A stretch of DNA of 64,000 nt from Pseudoxanthomonas daejeonensis (GTDB taxonomy: Bacteria; Pseudomonadota; Gammaproteobacteria; Xanthomonadales; Xanthomonadaceae), in the NCBI RefSeq assembly GCF_010093205.1, contig NZ_PDWN01000013.1, forward strand, positions 1-64,000, read 5' to 3'. A model generated the notes under the pieces. That model made no database searches and was not told the origin of the DNA. It worked only from the letters and a program-made list of their open reading frames with translations. Positions 49,029-57,191 of the stretch are shown in pieces (the stretch's first letter is position 1; every line of letters begins with the position of its first letter). The translations under genes and the position numbers were made by a program.

Positions 49029-49660
49029 TCAGGGCCTGTCGGATCGCCGGATGGCCTGGGCAGCTCCATGCATGCCGTCGCCAGGTCCCGTGGCGTGTTG
49101 AGGTTGCCGAAGCGTACGCCCGTCAGGCGCACGCGCGAGAGGCCCAGGCGCCGCGCCAGGTTGCGCGGTGCCAGGTCGCCCTCGGCGATCATCGCGGGCA
49201 GCTCGCGGCGCAGGGCTTCGCAGCGGTACAGGGCTACCAGGGGCTGCAGGCCGTCGTCGTCCTCGGCCAAGGCACCGTTCCCGGTCGCACCACTGGCGAG
49301 GGTACGCAGCAGGCAGTCGTTCACGTCGAACAGGTCCACCGGCAGGATCAACAGCCACTCGGTGCTGCAGGCGGCGGCCAACGCGTCGATTCCCGCCAGC
49401 GGCCCACTGCCCGGATCCAGCCGGTCGACAACCGCCTGCAATCCCGCCTCGGCGTAGCGCTGCAGGTCACCGTTGGCGCTGACCAGCACCGGACCGGTTT
49501 CCCCGGGGAAACGCCGAGCGAACCGCAGTACCTGGGGAAGCCCGTCGCGCACGAGCCAGGCCTTGTCGACGCCACCGAGCCGCGTGCCGCGACCGCCGGC
49601 CAGCAGGCCCAGGGTCGGCAGCCCGTTAACCGGTGTCTGGGCGGCCCGCACCGCCGTCAT
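49025..49660 (-). CDS. mobA: Molybdenum cofactor guanylyltransferase MobA
   Basis: 211 aa nucleotidyltransferase that links GMP to Moco. The GTP-binding loop is LLAGGRGTRLGGVDKAWL; the central DPGSGPLAGIDALAAA and LPVDLFDV carry metal-binding Asp residues. The start is one base after the der stop codon on the same strand, so mobA is probably transcribed with der. It completes a mobA-moeA-moeB cluster. Confidence 0.92.
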   Translation of the reverse strand: MTAVRAAQTPVNGLPTLGLLAGGRGTRLGGVDKAWLVRDGLPQVLRFARRFPGETGPVLVSANGDLQRYAEAGLQAVVDRLDPGSGPLAGIDALAAACSTEWLLILPVDLFDVNDCLLRTLASGATGNGALAEDDDGLQPLVALYRCEALRRELPAMIAEGDLAPRNLARRLGLSRVRLTGVRFGNLNTPRDLATACMELPRPSGDPTGPE

Positions 49661-49661
49661 C

Positions 49662-51065
49662 TCACTTGCCGCGCTTCTTGACGTGGCGGATCAGCCGACG
49701 CTTGCGCGCGACCTGGCGATCGGTCAGCTCGTTCTTCTTGCCTTCGTAGGGGTTCGCGCCTTCACGGAACAGCATCCGCACCGGCGTACCGACCAGCTTG
49801 AAGCGCTTGCGGAAGAAGTTCTCGAGGTAGCGCTTGTACGACTCTGGAAGGTCCTTGAGGCGCGTGCCGTGGACCACGAAGGTCGGCGGGTTCTCCCCGC
49901 CCGGATGCACGTACCTGAGCTTGGAGACGTGGCCGCGGATGGCCGGCGGCGGATTGGTCTCGTAGGCGATTTCCAGCGCCTTGTTCACTTCGCTGGTGCT
50001 GAAGGTCCGGATCGCCGACGCGTGGGCGCGATGGACCGCGCGGAACAGTTCGCGCAGGCCCGAGCCGTGCTTGGCCGAGATCCGTACCGCTTCGGCCCAG
50101 GGCACGAAGGACAGCTTCCGCGACAGCAGCGCTTCGGCCTGCTCGCGCTGGTAGGTCGTCAGTCCATCCCACTTGTTGACCGCCACCACGAGGGCGCGGC
50201 CGGCGTCGAGCACCGCGCCGAGCACGGTCGCGTCCTGGTCGGTGACGCCTTCGGTGGCGTCGAGCATGAGCACCGCGACCTGGCAGCGCTCGATCGCCTG
50301 CAGGGTCTTGACCACGCTGAACTTCTCGACGGCTTCCTCGACCTTGCCCTTGCGGCGGATGCCGGCGGTGTCGACCAGCCGGTACAGGCGGCCCTCGCGT
50401 TCAAGGTCGGCGGCGATCGAGTCGCGCGTCGTGCCCGGCACCTCCGAAGCGATCATCCGCTCCTCGCCCAGCAGGCGATTGACCAGGGTCGACTTGCCCA
50501 CGTTGGGGCGGCCGACGAACGCCACGCGCAGGCGCGTCGGGTCGTTGTCGAACTCCTCCACGCTGCCTTCTTCCGGCAGGCGTTCGAGGACTTCCAGGTG
50601 CAGGTCGTCCAGTCCCTGCCGGTGCGCGGCGGACACCGCCAGCACGTCGGCGAAACCATAGCGCGCGAACTCGGCGCGGACCGATTCCTCGTTGGTGCCA
50701 TCGATCTTGTTGATCACCAGCAAGGTCGGGCGTGCCAGCTTGCGCAGCCAGGACAGGATCTCGTCGTCGAGCGACGAAGTCCCTTCGCGTCCATCGACGA
50801 TGAACAACACCAGGTCGGCCTCGCCGGCCGCGGCCCGTGCCTGGCGGGCGGTAGCGCCGGCCAGGCCTTCCTCGTCGCCGGCGATGCCGCCGGTGTCGAC
50901 CAGCAGGAACGGACGCTCCGGCTCCAGCCGGCACACGCCGTAATTGCGGTCGCGGGTAACGCCGGGTTCGTCGTGGACCAGCGCGTCGCGGCTGCGGGTC
51001 AGCGCATTGAAAAGGGTCGACTTGCCGACATTCGGCCGTCCAACCAGTGCAACCAGCGGCAACAT
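49662..51065 (-). CDS. der: Ribosome-assembly GTPase Der (EngA)
   Basis: 467 aa with two tandem GTPase domains. G1 motifs are [14 protein letters not shown] (near the N terminus) and [14 protein letters not shown] (about 190). NKID and NKWD supply the two G4 motifs. The C-terminal KH-like domain (about 360-450) binds rRNA, and the tail is basic ([13 protein letters not shown]). Essential for 50S assembly. Lies 28 bp after bamB. Confidence 0.97.
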   Translation of the reverse strand: MLPLVALVGRPNVGKSTLFNALTRSRDALVHDEPGVTRDRNYGVCRLEPERPFLLVDTGGIAGDEEGLAGATARQARAAAGEADLVLFIVDGREGTSSLDDEILSWLRKLARPTLLVINKIDGTNEESVRAEFARYGFADVLAVSAAHRQGLDDLHLEVLERLPEEGSVEEFDNDPTRLRVAFVGRPNVGKSTLVNRLLGEERMIASEVPGTTRDSIAADLEREGRLYRLVDTAGIRRKGKVEEAVEKFSVVKTLQAIERCQVAVLMLDATEGVTDQDATVLGAVLDAGRALVVAVNKWDGLTTYQREQAEALLSRKLSFVPWAEAVRISAKHGSGLRELFRAVHRAHASAIRTFSTSEVNKALEIAYETNPPPAIRGHVSKLRYVHPGGENPPTFVVHGTRLKDLPESYKRYLENFFRKRFKLVGTPVRMLFREGANPYEGKKNELTDRQVARKRRLIRHVKKRGK

Positions 51066-51093
51066 GCTGCGATCCCTGCCTGCATCCGTCCGC

Positions 51094-52290
51094 TCAGTCC
51101 AGACGGAAGGCGGTGAGACCGCCCTCGACGTTCTGGACCAGCAGGATGCCGTCGGCCACGACCGGCTGGGCCTTGATCGCCTTGCCGCCCACGCGTTCGC
51201 GCGCGGCCAGCTCGCCGTTGTCCAGGCGCAGCCAGTGCAGGTAGCCGTCGAAATCGCCGACCACCGCGTAGTCGCCCTGGACCACCGGGCCGGTCAGCGA
51301 GCGGCGCGCAAGCACCGGCTGCGACCACAGCGCGGCGCCGCTGTTCTTGTCGAGCAGGTACACGGTGCCGGTGGGGCTCGAGACCAGCAGCCCTGAAGGT
51401 CCCACGCCCATGCCGCCAATGCCGCCGTACTCGCTCTGCCACATCGGCCGACCCGTCGGGCCGTCGATGGCCACGGTGCGGTTCTTGAAGCTGCTGACGA
51501 ACAGCAAGGTGCCGTCGATCAGCGGCCCGCTGTCGACATCGGCCATGCGCTCCAGTTCGGTGCGTCCGTCGGGGGTGCCGATCGCCTGCTGCCAAAGCAC
51601 GCGGCCGTCCTGCAGCGCCAGCGCGCTGAGCGTACCGTCGTCGTTGCCGGAGAACAGCACGCCCGGTGCCCATGCCAGCGGCGCGTTGCCTCGCACGGTG
51701 AGTGCCGGCAACTCATGCTCGCTGAACCAGCGGCGTTCGCCATTGGCGGCATCGAAAGCACTGATGCGGCCATCGTTGCTGCGCACGTAAACGGTGCCCT
51801 GCGTCACCAGCGGCGCGGCGATGACCTCGCTGGTCACCTTCGCACGCCAGCGCTCGCTGCCGCTCGAGGCGTCCAGGGCGATCACATCGCCAGCCAGGCT
51901 GCCGACGACGACCAGGCCTTCACCCACGCCGGGGCCGCCGGACAGGCGCAGCGCGTCGTCCTTGGCGCCACGGAACTGCCAGATTTCCCGGCCCGTCTGC
52001 AGGTCCAGCGCAGTGACCCGGCCTTCCGCCGCCGCGGCGAACACCCGTCCTTCCGAGACGACCGGACCTTGCCTGGCGCCGATCTTGCGCTCGCCATCGC
52101 CCAGGCCCGTCGACCAGATCTTCGACGGCTTGGCCGTGGCCTGGAAATCGACCAGTTCAGCCGGTGCGGCGGCCTTCTTGGCCTCCGCATCCTTGCCCGC
52201 GAACCAGCCCTTGACCGTGCTGCAACCGGACAGTGCGAACACCAGCAGGACGCCGGCCGCAGCCGGGCGAAGCATGTGCATGCGTGTCAT
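51094..52290 (-). CDS. bamB: Outer-membrane assembly lipoprotein BamB
   Basis: 398 aa. Lipobox FALSGC near residue 23. Repeated WRAKVTSE-, [15 protein letters not shown]- and RVLWQQAIG-type units form a PQQ-like eight-bladed beta-propeller that binds BamA in the periplasm. The ATG at 52290 is one base after the yfgM stop; ATGs at residues 4 and 6 are possible alternatives. Confidence 0.96.
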   Translation of the reverse strand: MTRMHMLRPAAAGVLLVFALSGCSTVKGWFAGKDAEAKKAAAPAELVDFQATAKPSKIWSTGLGDGERKIGARQGPVVSEGRVFAAAAEGRVTALDLQTGREIWQFRGAKDDALRLSGGPGVGEGLVVVGSLAGDVIALDASSGSERWRAKVTSEVIAAPLVTQGTVYVRSNDGRISAFDAANGERRWFSEHELPALTVRGNAPLAWAPGVLFSGNDDGTLSALALQDGRVLWQQAIGTPDGRTELERMADVDSGPLIDGTLLFVSSFKNRTVAIDGPTGRPMWQSEYGGIGGMGVGPSGLLVSSPTGTVYLLDKNSGAALWSQPVLARRSLTGPVVQGDYAVVGDFDGYLHWLRLDNGELAARERVGGKAIKAQPVVADGILLVQNVEGGLTAFRLD

Positions 52291-52291
52291 G

Positions 52292-52918
52292 TCAGATCGC
52301 CTCCGCCGGCTCGGGGACCTTGCCGCCGGCTTCCTGCAGTTTCAGTTCGAGGCGGCGACGGGCCGGCGAGGCCACGTCGGTTCCTGCGAGCGCCCTGGCG
52401 TAGGTATCGCGCGCTTCATCGCGCTTGCCGGAGGCAAACAGCGCATCGCCGCGCAACTCCAGGCCCGCGCTGCCGTCATCGTCCGCAAGCAGCTTCAACG
52501 CCTCGTCGTGCTTGCCGCCGGCATTGAGAAGCTGTGCCAGCCGCTCGTTGACTAGCGACTGCAGGGAGGGTTCGGCCTGGATGCCACGCAGGGTCGCGAT
52601 CGCCTCGTCCACCTTGCCTGCCTCGACCTGCGACTTGGCAACGCGCAGGGCGGCCAGCGTCGCATAGGTGCCCTTCTGCCCGGCCAGCAGTGCGCCAGCC
52701 TTGTCCACCGCGCCCGCTTCGAGCTGCTTCACCGCTTCGGCGTAGGTCGAATGCGCCTGCTGTTGCTGTTGTGCCTGGTGGGCGACCCACCAGCGCCAGC
52801 CATAGATGGCGGCAATGCCCAGGGCAAGTCCGCCCAGGATTCCAAGTGCGTTGTTGCGCAACCACGAGCGGACGCGTTCGCCCTGCTCGTGCTCGTCCAG
52901 AAGGTCGTCGATTGCCAT
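52292..52918 (-). CDS. yfgM: YfgM-like tetratricopeptide membrane protein
   Basis: 208 aa. Cytoplasmic N terminus (MAIDDLLDEHEQGERVRSWL), one membrane segment (about 25-45, NALGILGGLALGIAAIYGW), then a periplasmic TPR-like domain. In E. coli the homologue is an ancillary SecYEG/PpiD partner. It sits directly before bamB, in the conserved order. Small families of this type are easy to recognise by context. Confidence 0.92.
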   Translation of the reverse strand: MAIDDLLDEHEQGERVRSWLRNNALGILGGLALGIAAIYGWRWWVAHQAQQQQQAHSTYAEAVKQLEAGAVDKAGALLAGQKGTYATLAALRVAKSQVEAGKVDEAIATLRGIQAEPSLQSLVNERLAQLLNAGGKHDEALKLLADDDGSAGLELRGDALFASGKRDEARDTYARALAGTDVASPARRRLELKLQEAGGKVPEPAEAI

Positions 52919-52987
52919 GCAGTTCCCTGCCCCGCGCGGGATCCGGCGAGGTCTTATTGTCCCAGTGGAGTACCCGGCCGGCGCCGG

Positions 52988-53839
52988 TTATTCGGCAGCG
53001 GTGACGGAACCGTCAGAGGATACCGCAAAGCGGGCGACGTTAGCCCGCTGATACGGCGTGGTATCCACGATACTGCCTGCTTGCTGAACGCGTACCACCG
53101 AGGCATTGCCCAGTACCACGCGCCCCACCGAGGCGGTGTCGAAGCTGCGCGCATCGCCGGCGCGCATCAGGCCTTGCTCGAGCGTGCTGCCATCAGGCGC
53201 AGTCACCTGCATCCAGCTCTCGCCGCTGAAATCGAAAAGGAGTTTTCCGGAGGACGCCTGGGGAGCCCGGTTCACGGGCGCCAACGAGGCCATGTAGGGG
53301 GCCCCGGAATCAGCCTCGACGGCCGCCGTGCCCGTCGCGGGCACCGCCACCGACTGGGCGACCCGCAACGGCGGCGCTGGCTGGGCGACCTCGGCCGGTA
53401 CCGCGTCGAGCGACGCGGTGGTCGGGGCGACGTCGTTGAAATGCGAACGCGTCGCCAGCCAGACCGGCACGGCGATCGCAGCGGTGATCACCACGTACAC
53501 GGCGCGGCGCCCGGCGCTCTCCATCACCCGCTGGTAGCGCGGCGTGTACGCATGGCTCACCAGGTCGACCGGCACGGCCGGCGCGATGTGCGTCTCCAGG
53601 AGCGGCTCGACATCCACGCCCAGCAGCCGGGCGTAGCTGCGCAGCTGGCCGCGGACGAAGACGTTGGCTCCGATTACCTGCCAGCGCCCTTCCTCCAGCG
53701 CCTCGACCACGTGTACCGGCATGCGCAGCCGCGATGCGACTTCCTGCACGCTCAGGCCTGCAGCGGCCCTCGCTTCGCGCAGGCGCTCGCCGCACCCCCG
53801 CGCATCGCCCTGGATGTTCGCGCTGGACTCGTGGATCAC
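52988..53839 (-). CDS. rodZ: RodZ-like helix-turn-helix membrane protein
   Basis: 283 aa. A cytoplasmic HTH_25 domain (about 16-85, LREARAAAGLSVQEVASRL, VFVRGQLRSYARLLGV), a membrane segment (about 112-130, AVYVVITAAIAVPVWL), a Pro/Ala-rich linker, and a C-terminal DUF4115 beta domain (SGESWMQVTAPDGSTLEQGL) in the periplasm. This architecture defines RodZ, which links MreB to cell-wall synthesis. Its start overlaps the pilF stop (ATGA). Confidence 0.92.
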   Translation of the reverse strand: MIHESSANIQGDARGCGERLREARAAAGLSVQEVASRLRMPVHVVEALEEGRWQVIGANVFVRGQLRSYARLLGVDVEPLLETHIAPAVPVDLVSHAYTPRYQRVMESAGRRAVYVVITAAIAVPVWLATRSHFNDVAPTTASLDAVPAEVAQPAPPLRVAQSVAVPATGTAAVEADSGAPYMASLAPVNRAPQASSGKLLFDFSGESWMQVTAPDGSTLEQGLMRAGDARSFDTASVGRVVLGNASVVRVQQAGSIVDTTPYQRANVARFAVSSDGSVTAAE

Positions 53840-54645
53840 TGTGACCCTTCCCCGGTACTGGAAAGCACGGCCTGCGGGAACTCCGTCCTCAGCCGCTGCT
53901 GATATCGACTGGCGGCCGCCTTGTCGCCAAGCCTGTCTTCGATCCTGGCCGCGAGTTGTAACACGGATGCATCGGCCGGCGCAGCCGCCAGCCTGCGTTC
54001 CGAGAACGCCCGTGCCTCAAAGTATCGCCCCTGGCCATATTGATACTCGGCCATGCTGGCCAATGCATAGGCATTTTTCGGCTCAAGCTCCAGAGCGCGA
54101 CGCAAATCACGCTCGGCGCGTTCGCCCTGCCCGCTTTTGAGGGCACAGCCACCCGAATTGGCCAGGGCTGACCCGGGGCTGCGGTAGTTCGGCGCCGCCA
54201 GGGCACGATCGAACCAGACCAGTGCTTCGGCCGGATAACCGTTGCTGCACAGCCATGCGCCGTAGTTGTTGAGGACCTCGCCCTGGCGCGGCGCCAGCTC
54301 GGCCGCACGGCGGTAGTGTTCGCCCGCCTGGGCAGCCTGGCCACGGCGTGCGGCGACGGCGCCGAGCAGGGTGTAGGCGTCGGCGGCAGTGGGATCCTGC
54401 TTGAGGACCTTGTGCGCCTGCTTCTCGGCTTCGGCCAGGTCGCCCGAGGCGAACCGCTGCGCAGCCAGGCCCAAGGTCTCGCGGACCTGCACCCGCTTCT
54501 TGGTGGCCTCGCTGTCCGAGTAGCTGTACTCGGGCGCGATCTGCTCGCTGCCCTTGATCTTGGGCGCCTTTACAACCGGCGACTTCGAGCACGCTGCCAG
54601 CAGCAGCACGCCCGCCAGCAGGACCAGTCGCGGGTCAGGCCGCAT
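53836..54645 (-). CDS. pilF: Type IV pilus biogenesis lipoprotein PilF/PilW
   Basis: 269 aa. Lipoprotein signal ending LLLAAC (Cys19). TPR repeats fill the rest, for example [32 protein letters not shown]. PilF helps PilQ secretin assemble in the outer membrane. It is placed between rlmN and rodZ as in pseudomonads. The start overlaps rlmN by 11 bp. Confidence 0.94.
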   Translation of the reverse strand: MRPDPRLVLLAGVLLLAACSKSPVVKAPKIKGSEQIAPEYSYSDSEATKKRVQVRETLGLAAQRFASGDLAEAEKQAHKVLKQDPTAADAYTLLGAVAARRGQAAQAGEHYRRAAELAPRQGEVLNNYGAWLCSNGYPAEALVWFDRALAAPNYRSPGSALANSGGCALKSGQGERAERDLRRALELEPKNAYALASMAEYQYGQGRYFEARAFSERRLAAAPADASVLQLAARIEDRLGDKAAASRYQQRLRTEFPQAVLSSTGEGSQ

Positions 54646-55858
54646 GCCCGTCGACCTGTCCCTTCGTGTCCAGGTCGCGACCCAGGCTGCGGTTGAACTC
54701 CGCCTGGCGCCGGGTGCGATCCATCACCTGCCCCTTGAGCTGGCCGCAGGCCGCGTCAATGTCATCGCCGCGCGTGCGCCTGACCATCGTCAATACCTGC
54801 GAATCGAGCAGGATCTTCTGGAAGGCGCGGATCTGCACCTCGTCCGAGCGCTCGTAGCGCGTGCCAGGGAACGGGTTGAACGGGATCAGGTTGACCTTGC
54901 CCGAATCGCGCGCCTGCACGGAGTTGTCGAACTGGCGCATCAGCTTGGCAAGCTGACGGGCATGCTCGGGCTGGTCGTTGACCCCCTTCATCAGGGTGTA
55001 CTCGAAAGTCACCGAGTCGCGCTTCTTGTTCGCACGCAGGTAGCGGGCGCAGGACGCCATCAACTCGGCGATCGGATATTTCCTGTTGAGCGGGACCAGG
55101 GTCTCTCGCAGCGCATCCGTGGGCGCATGCAGGGACACGGCCAGCGAAACATCGCTCTCGGTGGAGAGCCGGTCGATCATCGGCACCAGGCCGGACGTCG
55201 ACAGGGTCACCCGCTTGTTGGCCAGGCCGTAGCCCAGGTCGTCGCGCATCACGCTCATCGCGCGCACGACGTTGTCGAAATTCATCAGCGGCTCGCCCAT
55301 GCCCATCATCACCACGTTGGTGAGTCGGCGCTGCTGGTGCGGGACGTTGCCCAGGTGGCGGGCGGCGACCCAGACCTGGCCGATGATCTCGGCGGTGGTC
55401 AGGTTACGGTTGAAGCCTTGGGTGGCGGTCGAACAGAAGGTGCAGTTGAGGCCGCAACCGACCTGCGAGGACACGCACAAGGTCCCGCGCCCCTTGTCGG
55501 GGATGTACACCGTCTCGATCGCGTTCTTGCCGTCGGTGCCCATCGCCAGCAGCCACTTGTGGGTGCCGTCGGTGGAGGGCTTGTCGAACACGACGTTGGG
55601 GACGACGACCTCGGCATGCGCATGCAGCTTGGCGCGCAGCGCCTTGCCGAGGTCGGTCATCTGGTCGAAATCGGTGACGTAGCGGTGGTGGATCCACTTC
55701 ATCACCTGGTGGGCGCGATACCGCTGCTCACCCAGGGTCTCGGCGAAGAAACGCTCGAGACCCTCGCGGTCCAGCTCCAGCAGGTTCTGGCGCACCACCC
55801 CGCCGGCGAGCGGCTCGCCGGTGAGGGTGACACTGGGAATCTGCTGAAGTTCGGCCAC
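54635..55858 (-). CDS. rlmN: Dual-specificity rRNA/tRNA m2A methyltransferase RlmN
   Basis: 407 aa radical-SAM enzyme methylating A2503 of 23S rRNA and A37 of some tRNAs. The 4Fe-4S cluster motif is [23 protein letters not shown] and the late [12 protein letters not shown] are conserved, and a C-terminal methyl-carrier Cys lies in [12 protein letters not shown]. The tail after that ([13 protein letters not shown]) is a little longer than usual. Confidence 0.97.
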   Translation of the reverse strand: MAELQQIPSVTLTGEPLAGGVVRQNLLELDREGLERFFAETLGEQRYRAHQVMKWIHHRYVTDFDQMTDLGKALRAKLHAHAEVVVPNVVFDKPSTDGTHKWLLAMGTDGKNAIETVYIPDKGRGTLCVSSQVGCGLNCTFCSTATQGFNRNLTTAEIIGQVWVAARHLGNVPHQQRRLTNVVMMGMGEPLMNFDNVVRAMSVMRDDLGYGLANKRVTLSTSGLVPMIDRLSTESDVSLAVSLHAPTDALRETLVPLNRKYPIAELMASCARYLRANKKRDSVTFEYTLMKGVNDQPEHARQLAKLMRQFDNSVQARDSGKVNLIPFNPFPGTRYERSDEVQIRAFQKILLDSQVLTMVRRTRGDDIDAACGQLKGQVMDRTRRQAEFNRSLGRDLDTKGQVDGHAA

Positions 55859-55873
55859 GTCTTTACATCCGGA

Positions 55874-56299
55874 TCAGCGCGAAACCACTTCCGTGGCAGC
55901 GAAGAAGTAAGCGATCTCGATCGCGGCGTTCTCGACCGAATCGGAGCCGTGTGCCGCGTTGGCGTCGATCGACTCGGCGAAGTCGGCGCGGATCGTGCCC
56001 GGCGCGGCTTCCTTCGGGTTGGTAGCGCCCAGCAACTCGCGGTGTGCGATCACGGCGTTCTCGCCTTCCAGCGCCTGGATCATCACCGGGCCGGAGATCA
56101 TGAATTCGACCAGCGCGTTGAAGAACGGGCGCTCGCGGTGCACTGCATAGAAGCCTTCCGCCTCGCGGCGCGACAGCTGCTTGTACTTGGCAGCCACGAC
56201 CTTCAGGCCGGCTTTCTCGAAGCGGGAGTAGATTTCGCCGATGACGTTCTTGGCAACGGCATCGGGCTTGACGATCGAAAGGGTGCGCTCCAGCGCCAT
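55874..56299 (-). CDS. ndk: Nucleoside-diphosphate kinase
   Basis: 141 aa, the normal length. Balances NTP pools by phosphate transfer through an active-site His, here in [12 protein letters not shown]. Other motifs are [15 protein letters not shown] and [16 protein letters not shown]. First gene of the minus-strand ndk-rlmN-pilF-rodZ cluster. A TAGAAT hexamer at 56405-56410 on the minus strand is a candidate -10. Confidence 0.97.
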   Translation of the reverse strand: MALERTLSIVKPDAVAKNVIGEIYSRFEKAGLKVVAAKYKQLSRREAEGFYAVHRERPFFNALVEFMISGPVMIQALEGENAVIAHRELLGATNPKEAAPGTIRADFAESIDANAAHGSDSVENAAIEIAYFFAATEVVSR

Positions 56300-56425
56300 G
56301 GACTTCTCTCTAGTGACGGACGGACGTTCCGGACCAGGATGGACCGGAAGTTAACACGGAAAACCCGCGCCGAAACGGGGGCTTAGCCTCAAATGCGTAG
56401 CGCAATTCTAACATTGTGGCCGCAG

Positions 56426-56447
56426 GTTTGCCGACCGGCAGGCAAAC
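56426..56447. promoter_or_regulatory. 22-nt near-palindrome in the ndk/TetR divergent region
   Basis: GTTTGCC-N8-GGCAAAC, with 18 of 22 positions symmetric. It lies between the ndk and TetR genes, roughly 126 nt upstream of ndk and 87 nt upstream of the TetR gene. It could be an operator. It is distinct from the PsrA-type box nearer the TetR gene. Confidence 0.45.
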
Positions 56448-56490
56448 ACCCGATTGCTGCAGCGCAAAATGACCGGGTCAGGAACCGGGC

Positions 56491-56510
56491 CTAGAATTAA
56501 ACAATCGTTT
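56491..56510 (+). promoter_or_regulatory. PsrA-type operator and candidate -10
   Basis: AAAC-AATC-GTTTG at 56498-56510 fits the published PsrA motif (G/C)AAAC-N2-4-GTTT(G/C) except that the base before AAAC is T. TAGAAT at 56491-56496 could be the -10 of the TetR gene. The box ends 24 nt before the start codon, so a bound repressor would block its own transcription. Confidence 0.65.
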
Positions 56511-56533
56511 GATTAAGATCCGGAACCGAAGGC

Positions 56534-57163
56534 ATGGGCAAGCCAGCACATTTCTCCACCAAGGACCGGATCCTGGGCGCGGCCGAGGAGCTGTTCGCCC
56601 AGCACGGCTTTGCCGGGACCTCGTTGCGCCAGGTCACCGGCCTGGCGGCGGTCAACATCGCCGCGGTCAACTACCACTTCGGCTCGAAGGAAAACCTGGT
56701 CAACGAAGTCTTCCGTCGACGAATGGACGGCATGACCAGCCAGCGCCTGGAACAGCTGGAAACCGCCCTGCGTGAACGACCCGGCGAACTGGAGCCGGTC
56801 CTGGCCGCTTTCATCGAACCTGCGCTGGCGCTGGCCCAGGACCGCAATGGTGGCGCCTCTTTCGTGCGCGTGATCGCCCGCGCCTACGCCGAGCACAACG
56901 AGAGCCTGCGCAAGTTCCTCTCCGACCACTACGGCCATGTGTTGCGGGAATTCGGCAAGGCCCTCGCCGGCTGCCTGCCCGGCCTGGACAAGGAAACGCT
57001 GTACTGGCGCCTGGACTTCCTGGCGGGCTCACTGACTTACGCGATGTCCGACTTCGGCCTCATCAAGCGGCCGACCGGCGCCAGCGAGGCCTCCCATCGA
57101 GCCCGGGCCGCACGAGAACTGATCCGATTCGCCGCCGCGGGCCTTGGTGCTCCGGCGAAATAA
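56534..57163 (+). CDS. TetR-family fatty-acid regulator, PsrA-like
   Basis: 209 aa. The HTH (about 8-55) reads TKDRILGAAEELFAQHGFAGTSLRQVTGLAAVNIAAVNYHF-like sequence with FGSKENL. The C-terminal helical half matches the PsrA/FadR-type ligand domain. The beta-oxidation genes begin 28 bp downstream on the same strand, and a PsrA-type box lies just upstream. It probably represses itself and the fad genes until bound by long-chain acyl-CoA or fatty acid. Function by context and motif, not by biochemical evidence. Confidence 0.88.
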   Translation: MGKPAHFSTKDRILGAAEELFAQHGFAGTSLRQVTGLAAVNIAAVNYHFGSKENLVNEVFRRRMDGMTSQRLEQLETALRERPGELEPVLAAFIEPALALAQDRNGGASFVRVIARAYAEHNESLRKFLSDHYGHVLREFGKALAGCLPGLDKETLYWRLDFLAGSLTYAMSDFGLIKRPTGASEASHRARAARELIRFAAAGLGAPAK

Positions 57164-57191
57164 ACGTTGTCAATACAGAAGGTTGAAAGAC

